Shown piece by piece: positions 24,567-37,642 of a stretch of DNA of 64,000 nt. The notes below the pieces were generated by a model. It was not told the origin of the DNA, ran no database searches, and saw only the letters and a program-made list of their open reading frames with translations. Position numbers and translations under genes: made by a program. How positions within the stretch are numbered: the stretch's first letter is position 1; each line of letters begins with the position of its first letter. Source of the DNA: Chondrosia reniformis (lineage: Eukaryota; Porifera; Demospongiae; Chondrillida; Chondrillidae); the NCBI GenBank assembly GCA_947172415.1, contig OX359201.1, positions 5,568,501-5,632,500 on the forward strand. Direction: 5' to 3'.

Positions 24567-26382
24567 ATGGCGGAAAGTGGGCAATTTCAAGAACGAAAAA
24601 ATGAGCCAAAACATGGAAATAGGAGTAACAGAGTTGGGTTTGATGAGAAGGAACTTGAAGACCTGTTTAAGGAATTCAGCTCATACGAGAACTTGACGCA
24701 GGGTACCGTCGATTTGAGTAAATTGGAGTTTATATTTAGGTGTATGGGGTTCTCAGAAGACAGAGCTTTAGAGCTAAAGAATGAAGCCAGTAAAATAAAA
24801 GGTACGAATTTTGGGGATGTAAAATATTTTAAAAGTGTTTTCCAGTTTATTAGATTTGTCAAATTTAGCTTTTTCAACAAAATCTATTTTATATAATATC
24901 TCAATATATATAACAAGGTATGTCAAATTACTATTAACCTTTTTTAAGCAGCAGTGGAATTGTCAAGACATTTGACTTGGAAGCATTTCCGTAACTTTGT
25001 TCAAGACATACCGGATCTTCCTCCAGAATGGCCTTCTCACGAGAATGTAAAGGATGCCTTTTGCGTGTTTGAACAGGAAGGGCATGGCTTAATTCATGCC
25101 ACCCAACTCAAAAGGTTCATGACAAAGGCCTTGGGCAATGATGATGATGAAGAAAAAGGTAAGAGAATAAGAACTACTCTCATCACCAGTTGTTGTAATC
25201 CCTAAGATTTTAGGCCCCACAGACAATCAAGATTCTCAAATTTTGAGATTAGTTACGTATGTCACCTATCTATTTAAAAATATTTTCTCTAGAAGTTGCT
25301 AAGGGATGGGGTAACTGGGTAAACATGTTATCTTTGTCATATGATACAGCCTGTTCTTCAAGCAATGTAAACTGCTTTCCATATTTGACCACAATAGAGA
25401 TTATCACTGATTACACAATTGTGGTAGTAACATGTTAATTTATACTGTTTGAATGCTACCTTTTGCAGTGGATGAGCTCATAGCAAATGCATGCGAATTT
25501 CTTGGTGATGATTTGATAAATTATAGCGGTGAGTTGTATACATATGTACATGTATATGAATCTATCTGTTGAACTCCACAATCCTGACTTGATAAACATA
25601 TAGTTCAGCTAATGTTTATCTGCATTATGATGTTTGGGCTGAAATAGAAAGTAAAATCGGATTGCATGAGGTTTCAAAATCAATACAAATCTTAAACACT
25701 GGTTAAAACTACCTTTTCCTTATAAGGCATTTGCCAGATTAGGCAATAGGATTGAAAATGCTTTGTTTCTTTTGGAATTCATGCTATACATTCATTGCAT
25801 AGTGAAAAAATGGAAGTTAATTGCACTAAGCCTGTTCAAAGGTTATTATGGATATTATTACACCCGACCAGCCAAGTGACCAAAGTCTAATCTTGGCTGG
25901 GGGACCAAAGTCCTATTAAATGGCAACCAGTCATTGCCTCCCATTCCTTGGATTATACAGGTCTCCTTCCAGAGGCGGCCTTTATGCATGCTATAATTAC
26001 GTTATAGTAGTGCTTCCCTTTGTAGTTGTTAATTAAAAAGAATTTAGTGTGGCTAAATATAGTAACACAACATGTTTATCCACAAGTTTTTAAATTCCTT
26101 CAGAAACCTTTTGCAAAAATTGAAAGCTGTGTGTGTTATTAGGTGTAATGTTTCCTTTATCATTTGCAACCCTTTTGTAATTGAAAAAATACTTAATTCT
26201 ATTGAATAACACAACACAAAGAATTCATAAGTAAGCTCTGTGTAAACATATATTAATTATTATTGTACAATTACAAGTCTTTCTGTATAGCTAGCCATGC
26301 TTATATTGTTTACTTTCAATACACAGAATTTGTCGACTACATAGAAGAGAACTACAAGAAAATAAACACAGGGAAGAAGTAA
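24567..26382 (+). CDS. Calmodulin-like EF-hand protein with degenerate loops, 4 exons
   Basis: Exons 24567-24801, 24952-25158, 25469-25528, 26327-26382 give about 185 aa with matching phases. The fold pattern is two EF-hand pairs: KELEDLFKEFSSYE with TVDLSKLEFIFRCMGF, and VKDAFCVFEQEGHGLI with LINYSEFVDYIEEN. The calcium loops lack the canonical DxDxDG, so calcium binding is doubtful. Length and spacing resemble EFCAB2/DRC8 of the dynein regulatory complex, but I am not certain of the orthology. The exon 2 acceptor is a triple AAGCAGCAG, each AG staying in frame. An AATAAA at 26454-26459 follows the stop. The upstream TTG-initiated extension of the frame is not needed; ATG 24567 is preferred. 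Confidence 0.8.
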
Positions 26383-27648
26383 AAGGAGTGTGGACTGCAT
26401 TTTTAATTTCCATAATTTTGCATATTGAAACTGAGTAACCAATTGATTTGTAAATAAACTTGAAAGTGTACACTTCATTTTGTTATGATCATTAACTGTT
26501 TGATAATCTGTTACTATAGTCAAGTGGTGAGTACAAGTGGTATGGACTAAAAGGTTATGCACATGGTATTGCACAATACCCTAGACAACCTTTGCATGTG
26601 GCTAAAGGTGAAGACATGATTAAAAACTTCACTATATAGCCGGGAGATTAATAACAATTAAACAGAACATTTCAACAGCTATGCATTGGATCACTATATT
26701 ATATTATATTCTATAATGATGGATATAGGCATTGAAACACTGGAATATTGTTTCATTATGTACTTAGGCTAGGAGAATAAACCTATTTCAGCAATAGTAT
26801 ATACATATTACATTAATAATTGTATTCCTTTATATGACTTTCTTAGATCAAACACACAGCCATTGTAACAATACAGGAGGAAGTAAAGAGCTATTGGGAG
26901 GTGAATGTGCTGTGTGGTAACCACAAAAACATATATATATACCTAAAATGTACTTGTAATATTACAATTGTAATTGCATTCCTTAACTAATTAAATGACC
27001 TTTTTCAACTATAAACAACACATTCAGTGATACATATATAGAAACAGATACTTTGAGGTGACTATGGACACAATGGCCCGGGCTTTTAAAGGCTCTTAAT
27101 GAGGCAGAACCTTATGCACACTGATGTTTCAATCGGCAGTATCCAATAGTTCATATCAGTATAATGTACATTGCTTCCAAGCCAAGGATTCATAGAAGAT
27201 CAAGATAAAGAAAAAGACAAAGACTCCCAGGATCACTTATGAAGGGTGGAAATCCCAGAAACAGCTGTCTGACCCAGTGGAGAAGAAGATGAAAGAAGAC
27301 GAAAGAAAGTAAAAGAAGAAAGAAAATACTCCTGTATCTTCATCCAAAGCTGTCTTCAGGTTTAGTTCCCCTGTAGGTTCTTCTACAGAATATGCTAAAA
27401 GGTATATTAGATTTTTCATTGCTTTTTATATTGCAAACAAAATAAGCTAAAAATAGTAACATTCAAGTGAAGTCTATTGTAGGAATGTGTATTATACTTA
27501 ATTGAAAAAACAACCTGACATTCACTTTTGAACATCATAATTAACACAATTACCACACACTGCCCTAACCACAATAATATAGAGATACAGATTCATCTTA
27601 ATGTTGACAAAATATATGGTAATACATTTATAAAGGTCACTATTACAG
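26383..27648. other. Intergenic region between convergent EF-hand and DHRS7B genes
   Basis: About 1.27 kb holding the EF-hand gene polyadenylation signal (26454-26459) and one SINE-like copy (27180-27400). I see no other gene or structured element. Confidence 0.6.
27180..27400 (+). repeat. SINE-like dispersed repeat, plus copy
   Basis: Full-length copy of the subfamily with TGACCCAGTGG in place of TGGCCCAGTGG. It carries an extended GAAGAAGATGAAAG-rich middle. Confidence 0.8.
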
Positions 27649-30600
27649 TCAGTCATGATGACGCTGTTGTAGTTTAGCTCGTTTTACCAGTATCCAATCC
27701 AACAGTCCCGGGAACAGATACTTGAGATGGACTGCCGCTTTAGTGGCTGCACCAGCAACAGTAACCTCTCTGTCGCAATGCTGTATTGTATCTAGTATCA
27801 CCATAGCAACCGCATCAGGTGACCTTCCCTTGGCTGTGGTGTCATCCAGCACTGTAAACGAGACATACATTAATTATCTATACCATGATTTTATACATAT
27901 AGTTATTACAGTGTTGTACATAACGTTTCTTAAATGTCTGAGATAACCAGTTAAATGTCGCATTCAAATTGAAACTGAAGTTCAAGGTTTTGTCAGTTAA
28001 TAGTTGTTTTATATGAAATTAAATCTTTAGCTATAAATGCAATCATTGATTAATAATCTCAGTTTTTTTGAAAGGAATATTATACTTTTCAGGTCATTTA
28101 CAAAAATTAAGATAAGGGACAATAAATTTTACGTATCAATTTAGGCAGTAAGCAATGACTCCTTTAAATACATATATAAAATGTGTACTTAGCTATAGTA
28201 TACTTATGAAAGTGCTTATACTGTACTTAGCTATAATATACTTATGAAAGTGCTTATACCGTACTTAGCTATAATATACTTATGAAAGTGCTTATACCAT
28301 ACTTAGCTATAGTATACTTATGAAAGTGCTTATACTGTATTTACTTAGGTATAATAGGCAACCACTTGCAGCTAATTACACACATTATACCTAATATGCA
28401 CTTCCCCTCCAAGAGGGAATTAATTGCAAACCATAATTTTATTATCTCAAATGCAAACAGAAGCCATATCATGCCAATTGATGCCAGGCTGACTTCATGT
28501 TGAGTGTGGTCTCAACTGTAGACACTGATTACACCTTATCAGTTCCAATTATTAACTAATGTACATCCAACATATCACAGGCTATAAAAAGGCAGAAGTT
28601 ATAAGTTACTATGATCTCTTGGTCTATGTACATATTAGGAAGGGCTAAGGTACTTTACACTATTGAATGACTAATAAATTCCCTACAACAATACCCAAAA
28701 ACTAGAGGTCAAAGGAGACATGTTCTAAAAATAGTAACACAACATGTTTATCCACAAAGAGGTCATCTCCACACAAATTGAAAAGCCACTCTGCTAAGGA
28801 AATGTTGAACTTCTAAATGTTGGTTAATGTCCGATTTATTACAGGCTAGAATTCCATTTCTAAACACTACTTTTGTCTAAAATGGTAATCAATACTATTA
28901 TGTTTGTTTTGCTCTAAATTGGAATTTTCAGAGTTGAGATCACATTCAGGTATATATATACAAAGGCATTTTTATATGTTATCACATTATAGACATAATG
29001 GGTGGTTAATCTAATTGTTGTGATTGCACAATCCTCTCTCACTTACTGCCATGTGTTGACCCATCTCCGCGAAGGGCATTATGGGACAGATGTGTTCGTA
29101 TGTATCCTGGACTAATTACACTAACAGAGATACCCTCTGCAGTCACTTCACATCTAAGAGCATCAAAGTAACCTTGCAAGGCGTGCTTTGAGGCTGAATC
29201 TAAGTAAAAGGCAAAAACAGGTTTTAATACAAACAGTACAAAGTAAATGTCCACTTTCATTTAAAAAGTGAGAAATTTTAACCAACTTTCTGACCTTTAC
29301 TATATTAAGATTATTAAAATAACAAGGGCAATTAATAATTGCATACCAGGTACAGAGTAACACAAGGAAGAGACACAATATTATTCCTATGTGATTTGGT
29401 CAGAAGTTTCTAAGAACATGTGCATAAAAGGTATTTGTATTCATAATGATTTATCTATTAGATGTAATGCAATCCTCATGAATGTTGCATAATAGGCAAC
29501 CAGAGCATAAGGAAGAGTAAAGACTGACTCAGCTAGTTTGTCAGGAAGATGACAGAGCAGTAGGATTAACAACAGAAAAGTTGGATTAACAACAGATCAG
29601 GTAGATTGACCATAGAGCAGTTGGATTAACAAAGGTGGTACTTACAAGAGGTTCTGTTTGGTATTCCAATCATGCCCTGCACGCTGCTGATAACCACAAT
29701 GTGACCAGATCTCTTGCTCACCATTGAAGGCAACAGTGCTGCATGAGAGAGGAGAAGAAATAAACTTTCTATTTAACCAAGCAGGTCATGTAATACAGTA
29801 TCAATTAGCAGATCAAAGTTGTTCAATGAAATTAAAAATGGCAATTTACTTTCAAAAGTGAACAATTAATTCCAAGCTTATGCTAAAGAAGTACCAAATG
29901 AAAGATTAACCTTTTGTAAGGGTAATTGTGCCAAAGTAGTTAATCTCCATAACTCTTCTGTCCACTGCTATGTCCGTATCCAAGGCCAGACTGCGGGAAC
30001 TAATACCAGCATTGTTGACTAGTACATCCACCCTACCATATATGGCAATGGCCTCCCTGACACATCTCTCAATGGAGTCTGGTTGCCCGAGGTCCAGTTG
30101 TATTACATGAGGAGTGTGCTGTCCTGAAGAAGTGTGGGTCGTCAGGTTACTTTGTAGAAGTTTCAACTGATGAATGCTTCTGTTGCATAATATCAATCTA
30201 GCTCCTTCCTTGTGAAAGAGCTTAGCACAAGCTAGAATGAGACAAGAGAAAATTTAGTGAAGTTAAATACTTTTGCTTTCAATAATCTACCTAATAAATT
30301 TAGTGAAGTTAAATACTTAGTTTTCAATAATCTACCTAATAAATTTAGTGAAGTTAAATACTTCGTTTTCAATAATCTACCTAATAATTATTTATTACCA
30401 CTTTGTTTGGGGACATTGACAGTAATTAAGATCTTAGCTAGTGGCCTCCCCAATTAAGTAAATATTTAATTCACTGGGTCATCAGTGTACATGCAGTCCA
30501 GTGGAGCAGAAGAATAAAGAAAGACACTTGTAACCTCATCCACAGCTCTCACTAGGTTTAGTTCCCTATAGGCCTTTTACTGTAGAATAGGCGTAGTATG

Positions 30601-30850
30601 TAGGGAAATGGTGTTTTAGATTACTCTTGTAAAATGAGTCAGTCTTAATGTCAAGGCTCATCATATAGTGTTTGCAGTTGTGTCATCTGTCACCTTCTCC
30701 TAATCCAGAGCTGGCTCCTGTTATTAAAACAACTTTATCTTTGATTGAGTTTCTTCTGTACCATCTGAGGACTTTAGAAACAAAGTAAAAAATGCCGATA
30801 GAAGATAGCCCATATATTAAAATGTTTGATATAACGGTCAAGGTAGCCAT
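27649..30850 (-). CDS. DHRS7B: Short-chain dehydrogenase/reductase, DHRS7B-like, 5 exons
   Basis: Membrane-anchored SDR oxidoreductase. Exons in transcript order: 30850-30694, 30231-29911, 29738-29646, 29199-29047, 27851-27649; 308 aa. An N-terminal hydrophobic segment (about residues 5-25) is followed by KDKVVLITGASSGLGE, the TGxxxGxG cofactor site. VDVLVNNAGISSRSL is the NNAG motif, HIVVISSVQG carries the catalytic Ser, and YSASKHALQG is the YxxxK pair whose Tyr codon is split across an intron. ISPGYIRTHLS follows. The C-terminal extension ending LVKRAKLQQRHHD resembles DHRS7B, which in vertebrates acts in peroxisome/ER ether-lipid metabolism. DHRS7 or DHRS7C are alternatives. Confidence 0.85.
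28165..28345. repeat. 38-bp minisatellite
   Basis: Between four and five units of a 38-bp repeat containing TATACTTATGAAAGTGCTTA, in DHRS7B intron 4. Confidence 0.88.
30250..30392. repeat. 45-bp tandem repeat, three units
   Basis: Three near-identical units around AATTTAGTGAAGTTAAATAC in DHRS7B intron 1, right beside the exon 2 acceptor. Confidence 0.85.
30490..30610 (+). repeat. SINE-like dispersed repeat, plus copy
   Basis: 5'-truncated copy in DHRS7B intron 1 starting near CAGTCCAGTGGAG and retaining the full tail block. Confidence 0.7.
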
Positions 30851-31079
30851 TTTTATAGGTTTTATATGATTTTATCAATCTAAACTACGCAACCACAACC
30901 GGGGATTGGAGATTGGGATCCGCCCACGCACAGATTGTGTTCAGCATCCAGTTTTTTCGATAATGTGTGATTTTTACTTTCCAAAAATTGTAAATTACGG
31001 AAGTAATGATAGGTCAAATAGCATTGACGATTAATAATTATTTGTATACCTAGTTATTACGTGTGGATATCTATCAAAG
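30851..31079. promoter_or_regulatory. Bidirectional promoter DHRS7B / TRAF-like A
   Basis: Only 229 bp separate the divergent start codons. No TATA or CRE motif stands out; the assignment is positional. Confidence 0.5.
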
Positions 31080-33019
31080 ATGAATCTAGACGGAAGTGAT
31101 GGTACGTATCTATATAATGACCGGCCCATTTGTTGGTCGAAGTTACTGACTAACTATTTACTAGTCTAACTAATACTAGTCTAACTAATATAGTCGCGTC
31201 GTTGCGTATAGTAATGAGTTCTCATTCAGTAAAACCTGATCCAATTGCTAGAACACCTCAACTACAGCCGGACCAGCAACTCCTGGATAATGTGAGACAA
31301 ACGAACGAGGAGGACGACTTTTGTGAAGAGCGTGTAAAGGTGAAAGCAAGGTACGCAAACAGATGATACTCAATATATCATATGAATCGATAATACACAT
31401 TTGGCGAGACATTTGGCGCGTGCATATGTAGGCCTATGTGTATCTCCTCTATCCAACGCGAGCTAGAGACTACAAAATTGTGGTCCTGAGTTTACAGATG
31501 CTTATGACCCTTTATTAAACCATACTTAATTTTGACAGGATAGTTGTCAGAAAGGTTATAGGGTTATTATATAGGCATAGCCGACTGCATGTGCGCGTGG
31601 TGCGTACAAACACAGAAGTGATGTGTATCTTAAGCCTATAACTTAGAGAGTACACGGTAGATATAAACATATACTACTCTTTATACACGTTCTGGTACAT
31701 GTAGCTTGAAAGGTAAACGTTGCACAATTTGTGAATGGGAAAAATGCGGGTGCAGAACCCTTAACGAAGCAGTCGAAGAATCTAAGGTAGGTAATTGATA
31801 TGTGAAAGAAAACCGTGCGTATACAAGAAATTCTATTGACCCTATATATATAGAAGTAAATAATTAATCCAAAGAATTGAAAGATGATCATGAACTTCCA
31901 AAAAGATAGAAGTAATTATGCTGATTCAACCCCTTCCTGCAATTATTAAAAAATGTGAATTGAAAGTCGAGCAACACTGTCCACACATATACATTTGACT
32001 GTTCACACTTTCATCTACTTTATATAGTAATTTATTTTATTTACTAACAAATTGTAGTCCACTTTAAGAATCCCTGATGGAAGTATGCAGTCAAATAGAA
32101 GTCAGAGTGCTCTGTGTATTGGAATTAGCAGCTCCAGTCTGATGCAACACGTAACTTCCCAGAGTAACCACCCAAGGGTCACGCTCCCTGTGCAAGAGAC
32201 AACTGAGGGAGCGTGTTCTGGTTTGACAGAGTTAGTTCTACCTAAACAACATTTGACAGCCTTTCCTGGATTATGTGTGCAACGACCTGAACCATTGACA
32301 CTTATGGAGAACAAGGTAATAGAGTTGGAGGACAGGTGTAATGCTCTATCAATGCAAAATAGAGAGCAATATTACCAGCTGCAGCAAATTCAGAATACCA
32401 GCTACAATGGTACCTTTGTTTGGCGCGTTGCAGATGTAAGAAGGTTGCAGAGAGAAGCAAAGTTTGGAAGAAAAGCTATTGATAGTCCACCCTTCTACAC
32501 TGGTAGAACAGGCTACAAAATGTGCCTTCGGATCTACCTGAACGGCGATGGGACGGAGCGGGGAAGTCATGTTTCGTTGTACTTGGTGCTCATGAAAGGA
32601 GGACACGATGCTCTGCTACACTGGCCCTTTGACGCACAGGTAAGCTTGCGACTATGAGTGGAAGGATCTTTTAGGTACGAGTGTTTTGCTTAGCAAGTAC
32701 ATTTTTTGCTGTTCCCTTATCGGGTAGACTATAACTTACAGATCTATAACCGTGTAAGACTATTGGCCTGCCTTTGATTATGTAGGTCTCTTTTATACTT
32801 GTTGATCAAGAAACAAAGAACAACATTGCGCATACTTTCATTCCTTCTGATTCTCCTACGAGTGAAAGTTTTCAAAGGCCAAGAGAAGACATGAATGTAG
32901 CCTCAGGTTGTCCTCGGTTTGTCCCTCTTGCTCACCTGGAGGAAGGAAGCAGCTTTGTGAAGGATGATGTGATGTTTGTTAAGTGCATTGTTGACATTTC
33001 CAACATAAGGCATCCCTGA
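31080..33019 (+). CDS. TRAF-like protein A without a RING, 5 exons
   Basis: Exons 31080-31101, 31212-31350, 31705-31786, 32058-32639, 32786-33019; 352 aa. The protein has an acidic N-terminus, a small Cys cluster (RCTICEWEKCGC), a short coiled coil (MENKVIELEDRCNALS) and a complete TRAF-C/MATH domain: YNGTFVWRVADVRRLQREA, then GYKMCLRIYLNGDGTERG, ALLHWPFDAQ, and a last exon ending DDVMFVKCIVDI. The MATH domain is very close to vertebrate TRAF2-type sequences. TRAF proteins are trimeric adaptors downstream of TNF/Toll-type receptors. Lacking a RING and the canonical zinc fingers, this protein resembles TRAF1 in layout and would act as adaptor or decoy rather than ubiquitin ligase (inference). 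First of three tandem TRAF-like genes. Confidence 0.85.
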
Positions 33020-33364
33020 ACAGTATACAACTAGATTTACTAAAGGATTTTACTGGAATGTCACTTTTATTGTAATACACTATTTTATAATTATTACCGT
33101 TTATCATAATTTTTAGCTTATTTATTCACACAAATGTTGCTCTGCTGTAATGTATATATTAAAAGCAAGTATTGTAAATGTGGTTTCTCAAAAATAGCTA
33201 TATGTTGGTATACCGGTAGCGGCCATTTATAATAGAACTCGCGGTATTATCATAGACTACTGTATTCTGGTGAAATCCCTCATTCTTTAGGCTAACATAA
33301 TCTATATATATAGATACTCTTTCGTCAATTATCGTCATTCTCTTTCTGTCCCTCTCCGACCGAA

Positions 33365-35391
33365 ATGAATCAAGTAAGGCTCGCTCCGGGAGTTGAAGTA
33401 CGGGAATGTTACCTCTGTACTCATTGTAAAAACCTTTTGAAAAATCCTGTTCAAACGACAGAAGGAGACAGACTTTGCGAAGAATGTTTCCATGACATTT
33501 CCAGGTACAATATAAAACCGCGACTAGGCCGAGAATTTGTAAGACTCGTACTCTTTTGTTTCACCTTAGGCTAAGAGACCACTTTTGCCACGAATGTCGC
33601 ATTAATGTGGATCGCTTGAAAGTACGTATATGTAGTTTACATATTCCTTCTTAAACATGGTTCGTTAGTTTTAAACGTATCTTAATTGGATTTACAGTAT
33701 TATGAAGACAAAGCGATTAATCGAGAAGTATCTGTTGTTCGAGTTAGATGTTCCTATCCTGAATGCGAATGGATTGGAAAGTTTAAGGATTTTGAAGTGA
33801 GTATTGTCGTAAACACGTTTAGCCCTAGCTATACTCGTATAGCTATATAATGTTTATATATTTGTCGTCTTTTGGCTTCTAGAGCCACTGTCGGGAGTGC
33901 TTACATCAGTGTGTGGCTTGTGAAATTTGTGGTGGACAATTTCAAAAGGGAGAAATTGATGGACATAAGCTGAGTTGCAGGACAGTCTCTCCTGCCTCCT
34001 CTCATTGTAGTAGTCATGAAATGATCGTTAATCATGTTTCTCAGGTAACTAGCATTATTGCATATTTTGTGTTTTAATAATAAATTTCTCTCTAATGACT
34101 ATATAACATAGAGACCATCTTCCAGAGCTTATCCTACACAATGTCCAAACTGTAACTCATCTCTCTTCATTGTGAGTTATATATAAATATTGTATATCTA
34201 ATTTATTGCAGCTATATTCTAAGTATTTTATATATCATTACTATCATTACTGTAGAAACTGGGTTCAAAGGTCTTTGAAACCATATTCATCCCTGTAAGT
34301 TCTTCTTAATGATAATCCTTGATTTCTTCTAACGGTGCATCTCTGCTCACTCACTGTAGGAAGAGGAGAGGCAGAAGGATGATTTAGCTCCCATTGAGCC
34401 TGCAGAGAGGAACAGATCATTGCTTAGCAACCCAAGCAGTGAGGATAGGGAGACGACATCCCCCCAGGATGGCAATTTGCAACGAAACCAAGCAGAGAAT
34501 ATCACAACACGCTTTGTTCCCAACACCGGTCCTTTACTGGAAAATTGTCAAGATGTAAGTCCATATGTAATTGCTTTAGCCAAAATGTTAACTTGGTTGA
34601 ATTTCTGCTATATACAGTTTTATGGAAAAACATATGATAAATCCACTTGTGTGCATGTTTACTGTGAAGCCAAACCATCCACTTCAGACCATGACTTTAA
34701 ACAGCTTACCCAGAGGATATCTGATATGGAGAAGAAGCACTCAATACAGGATCAGCGAATTGGCAATCTTGAAGATTCAACTACCTCAATACACTACTGT
34801 ATGGTTGAGGAAATTCACTCTGTAAAGGAATTACTTCAGAGCACGTACAATGGCAATCTTGTGTGGAAAGTTAAAGATATAGCCAGACATTGCCGTGAAG
34901 CTTCTCGTGATAAAGATTTCTCTGTATCCAGTCAACCTTTCTTTACAAAAAGATACGGATACAGAATGCGCATTGTTCTTTATCCCAGTGGCAAAGGAGA
35001 AGGGAATGATTGTTTATCATTGTTTCTCTGCTTGGAGAAGAGTGAATATGATGACTTACTCCCTTGGCCAGTTAGCCTGAAGGTGCATAATGTTAATGTA
35101 CTGTATATACCATTATTATAAAATACATTTTTGGTTCCCCTAAAGTGACTCAATTGATCATTTTATTTGTAGATATCTTTTGAGATGTTGGATCACGATC
35201 AAGTTGAGCAAAAGGAACACATCCAACATACAATGACAGTCACTTGTACAAGACCAACTTCAGACCCAGACAAGGATTTACTATATGGCGTTACAGATTT
35301 TGCTCACGAGAATGTCCTGACTTTAGACAATTATGTTGTAAATGATGCCATCTTTATTAAATGTGCTGTAGAACCAGCAGTTGACTCATAA
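33365..35391 (+). CDS. TRAF family protein B with degenerate RING, 9 exons
   Basis: Exons 33365-33504, 33570-33621, 33698-33796, 33883-34044, 34112-34171, 34256-34294, 34360-34554, 34618-35082, 35173-35391; 476 aa. Order: RING-like segment (residues about 14-60: CYLCTHCKNLLKNPVQTT, then DRLCEEC and HFCHEC), TRAF zinc fingers (RCSYPECEWIGKFKDFESHC, then CVACEICGGQF), linker, coiled coil (ISDMEKKHSIQDQRIGNLED) and TRAF-C/MATH (YNGNLVWKVKDIARHCREAS). At the third and fourth zinc-ligand positions, where TRAF6 has CGHR, this protein has EGDR, so classical RING E3 activity is doubtful. Introns are tiny (61-100 bp). The 63-bp intron 34555-34617 is a multiple of three without stops and could be retained. 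Confidence 0.9.
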
Positions 35392-35908
35392 ATTTTGTTT
35401 TTGATTACATTTTTTCTTTTGTACAAGAATCTATTTTTAGAATTACCTTTTGAGGGCATGGAGCATTTATTTGTGTAATATACTAGTCTTAGAAATATTT
35501 TCCATATTTAGATAATATTTAAGCATTATTACCATTTTGGTAATCAGGGGATGAAATGTCGCCCAAGCAGTCTGGCTGGCTGTGTACGAGTCTCGCTTAG
35601 CCCAGGCCGAAACGGTGTTCCATAAGTCCGCTATCTGCACAAACGCTCCATGGCCAGGCGCCAACCATGAACGTCATCAAGTGAATTTAAAAAATGAAGG
35701 CGAGGGTCTGGTTCACGAGACTATACATAAGCAGGCACGGACTATGAGATCACTAGCTAATACACCCAGGTTGGCCCAGGCGGTCTCAAATATTAGTTTA
35801 TAAAGGCCGGTAACGTAGCTGAGGGTATTTGACATGAATAAGCCGCTGCGGCTTGATGACTAGTCGAGTACAACTTGTCTAGGCTAGGTAGCTACACATA
35901 TAGCTAGC
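35392..35908. other. Intergenic stretch between TRAF-like B and C
   Basis: About 0.5 kb with no recognised gene. The part from 35560 to 35820 is less AT-rich than its surroundings. The start of copy C (35909) lies just downstream. Confidence 0.4.
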
Positions 35909-37608
35909 ATGAACATACCCGAAGATCCTAGTTCTCAGTTCCACCAGGCCCAGGAGTCTACTGGACCTGCAGAGCTAGTTATCAACAGGCGGATCCAACT
36001 TGGTGATTCAGCTTCTAATGAGACTGAGCTGGTAGCAAATGTTAGCATCAACCTAACTAGAATCCCCAAGGATAAAAATTCAGAGAATTTAGATCAAGCG
36101 CCGACAAGACCGGAGACACCAAAGTATGATGAAAAATTACTGTCCAAAGTTAGGGCACTTGAAAGTATTATTAAATGTTTGCTTACGAATTTTTCTAATT
36201 TGAAATCGCAACTTTCACATTCTCTGCCCACTTTTTTTGACGGCACTTACCTGTGGAAGATCCCTCATGTAGAGAGACAACGAAAAGAAAACGTCTTTAT
36301 CGACAGTGCCCCTTTTTATACGCTCTATTGGCTGAGAGTGCAGATGATATGAGGAAGAGTCTCCAGTGCTTAGAAAGTTGGTGTGAGGAATGGTCCGTTG
36401 AGATAAATGTGGAAAAGAGTGCGGTAATGCACATGAGGAAAAGAGGGGTCAATAAGTGTGCTGATCATTTCAGTATTGGTGAGAAGGAGCTCCCATGGGT
36501 GTCTACTTACAAGTACTTGGGCTGTATGGTGGATGACAGTTTGGGCTGCTCAAGTATGGTGGAGCATCGGGTGGAAATGGGGTCTCAGGCATTAGGTGCT
36601 TGGCTGCGGAGGTGTCGGGAGTCAGTTGGGGAGGTGAACGGCAGGTCGTTTATGCAGTTGATGCAGTCACTGGTGGAATCCGTGTTGTTGTATGGGGCAG
36701 AGATCTGGGGTTGCCATCAGAAGTTAGATGGGTTGAACCAGCTACAGTTAAGGGCCCTGAGAATCTTCTTTGGGGTGGGTGTGCGCCACCCAAAGGTATC
36801 CCTGATGATGGAGGCTGATGCTTTCCCGGTGGTCTGGCTTGCAAGGGTGAGATGTGTTACATTCTGGTTGAAGGTTATGACGAATCCACTGTTTGAAGGA
36901 AGGATTTTGAGGGCAGCAGTGTTGGAGGCGGCTAAGAGTGGTGGAGGTTGCAGAATCTGAAAAAATACCTGGAATGTTTTGGTTGGGGTGGAATCGGTGC
37001 CAAGGAGGTAAAAGGGCTGTCATTTAGAGAAATCACAATGATGTTGCAGGCTTGTGCGAGAAGGAAGGTGGAAGATGAATGGGATGGTGAACTAGTCACA
37101 AAACCCAAGTTGGCCTTGTTGAAACTTTTGAAGGAGAAAGGTGGTGAATCTCGATGTTTAGATGTGGCAGATAAGGGTAAGAGACGGATGATGATGATGA
37201 TCAGGGGTGGGACAGCCCCACTTAGGATTGAATGTGGAAGGTGGAGGGGTCTCGAGAGAGCGGAGAGAACATGTGGGGAGTGTGATTTGGGGAAGGTGGA
37301 AGATGTACAACATTGGCTGCTGGAGTGCGAGAGATGGAAGGATGAGCGGGTGGACCTTTTTCAGTCTTTGTCACGGGTAGCACTGGGGTTTGATTTGATG
37401 ACTGATGATGATAAACTATTTGCCATTCTGGATCAAGGATGCAAGCATCACTCAATCCTTAAGATTATTTTGAAGATGTGGACTGCTAGATTTAGTTGAC
37501 CTTTTTGATTGATGACTTGATGTTTTGTTGAACTGATTTATTTGTCATGATGTATTGGTGTGTGCCTCATAGGACAGTCTGTCCTAGTGCTATGCATGTG
37601 GCACGTTA

Positions 37609-37642
<34 letters not shown>

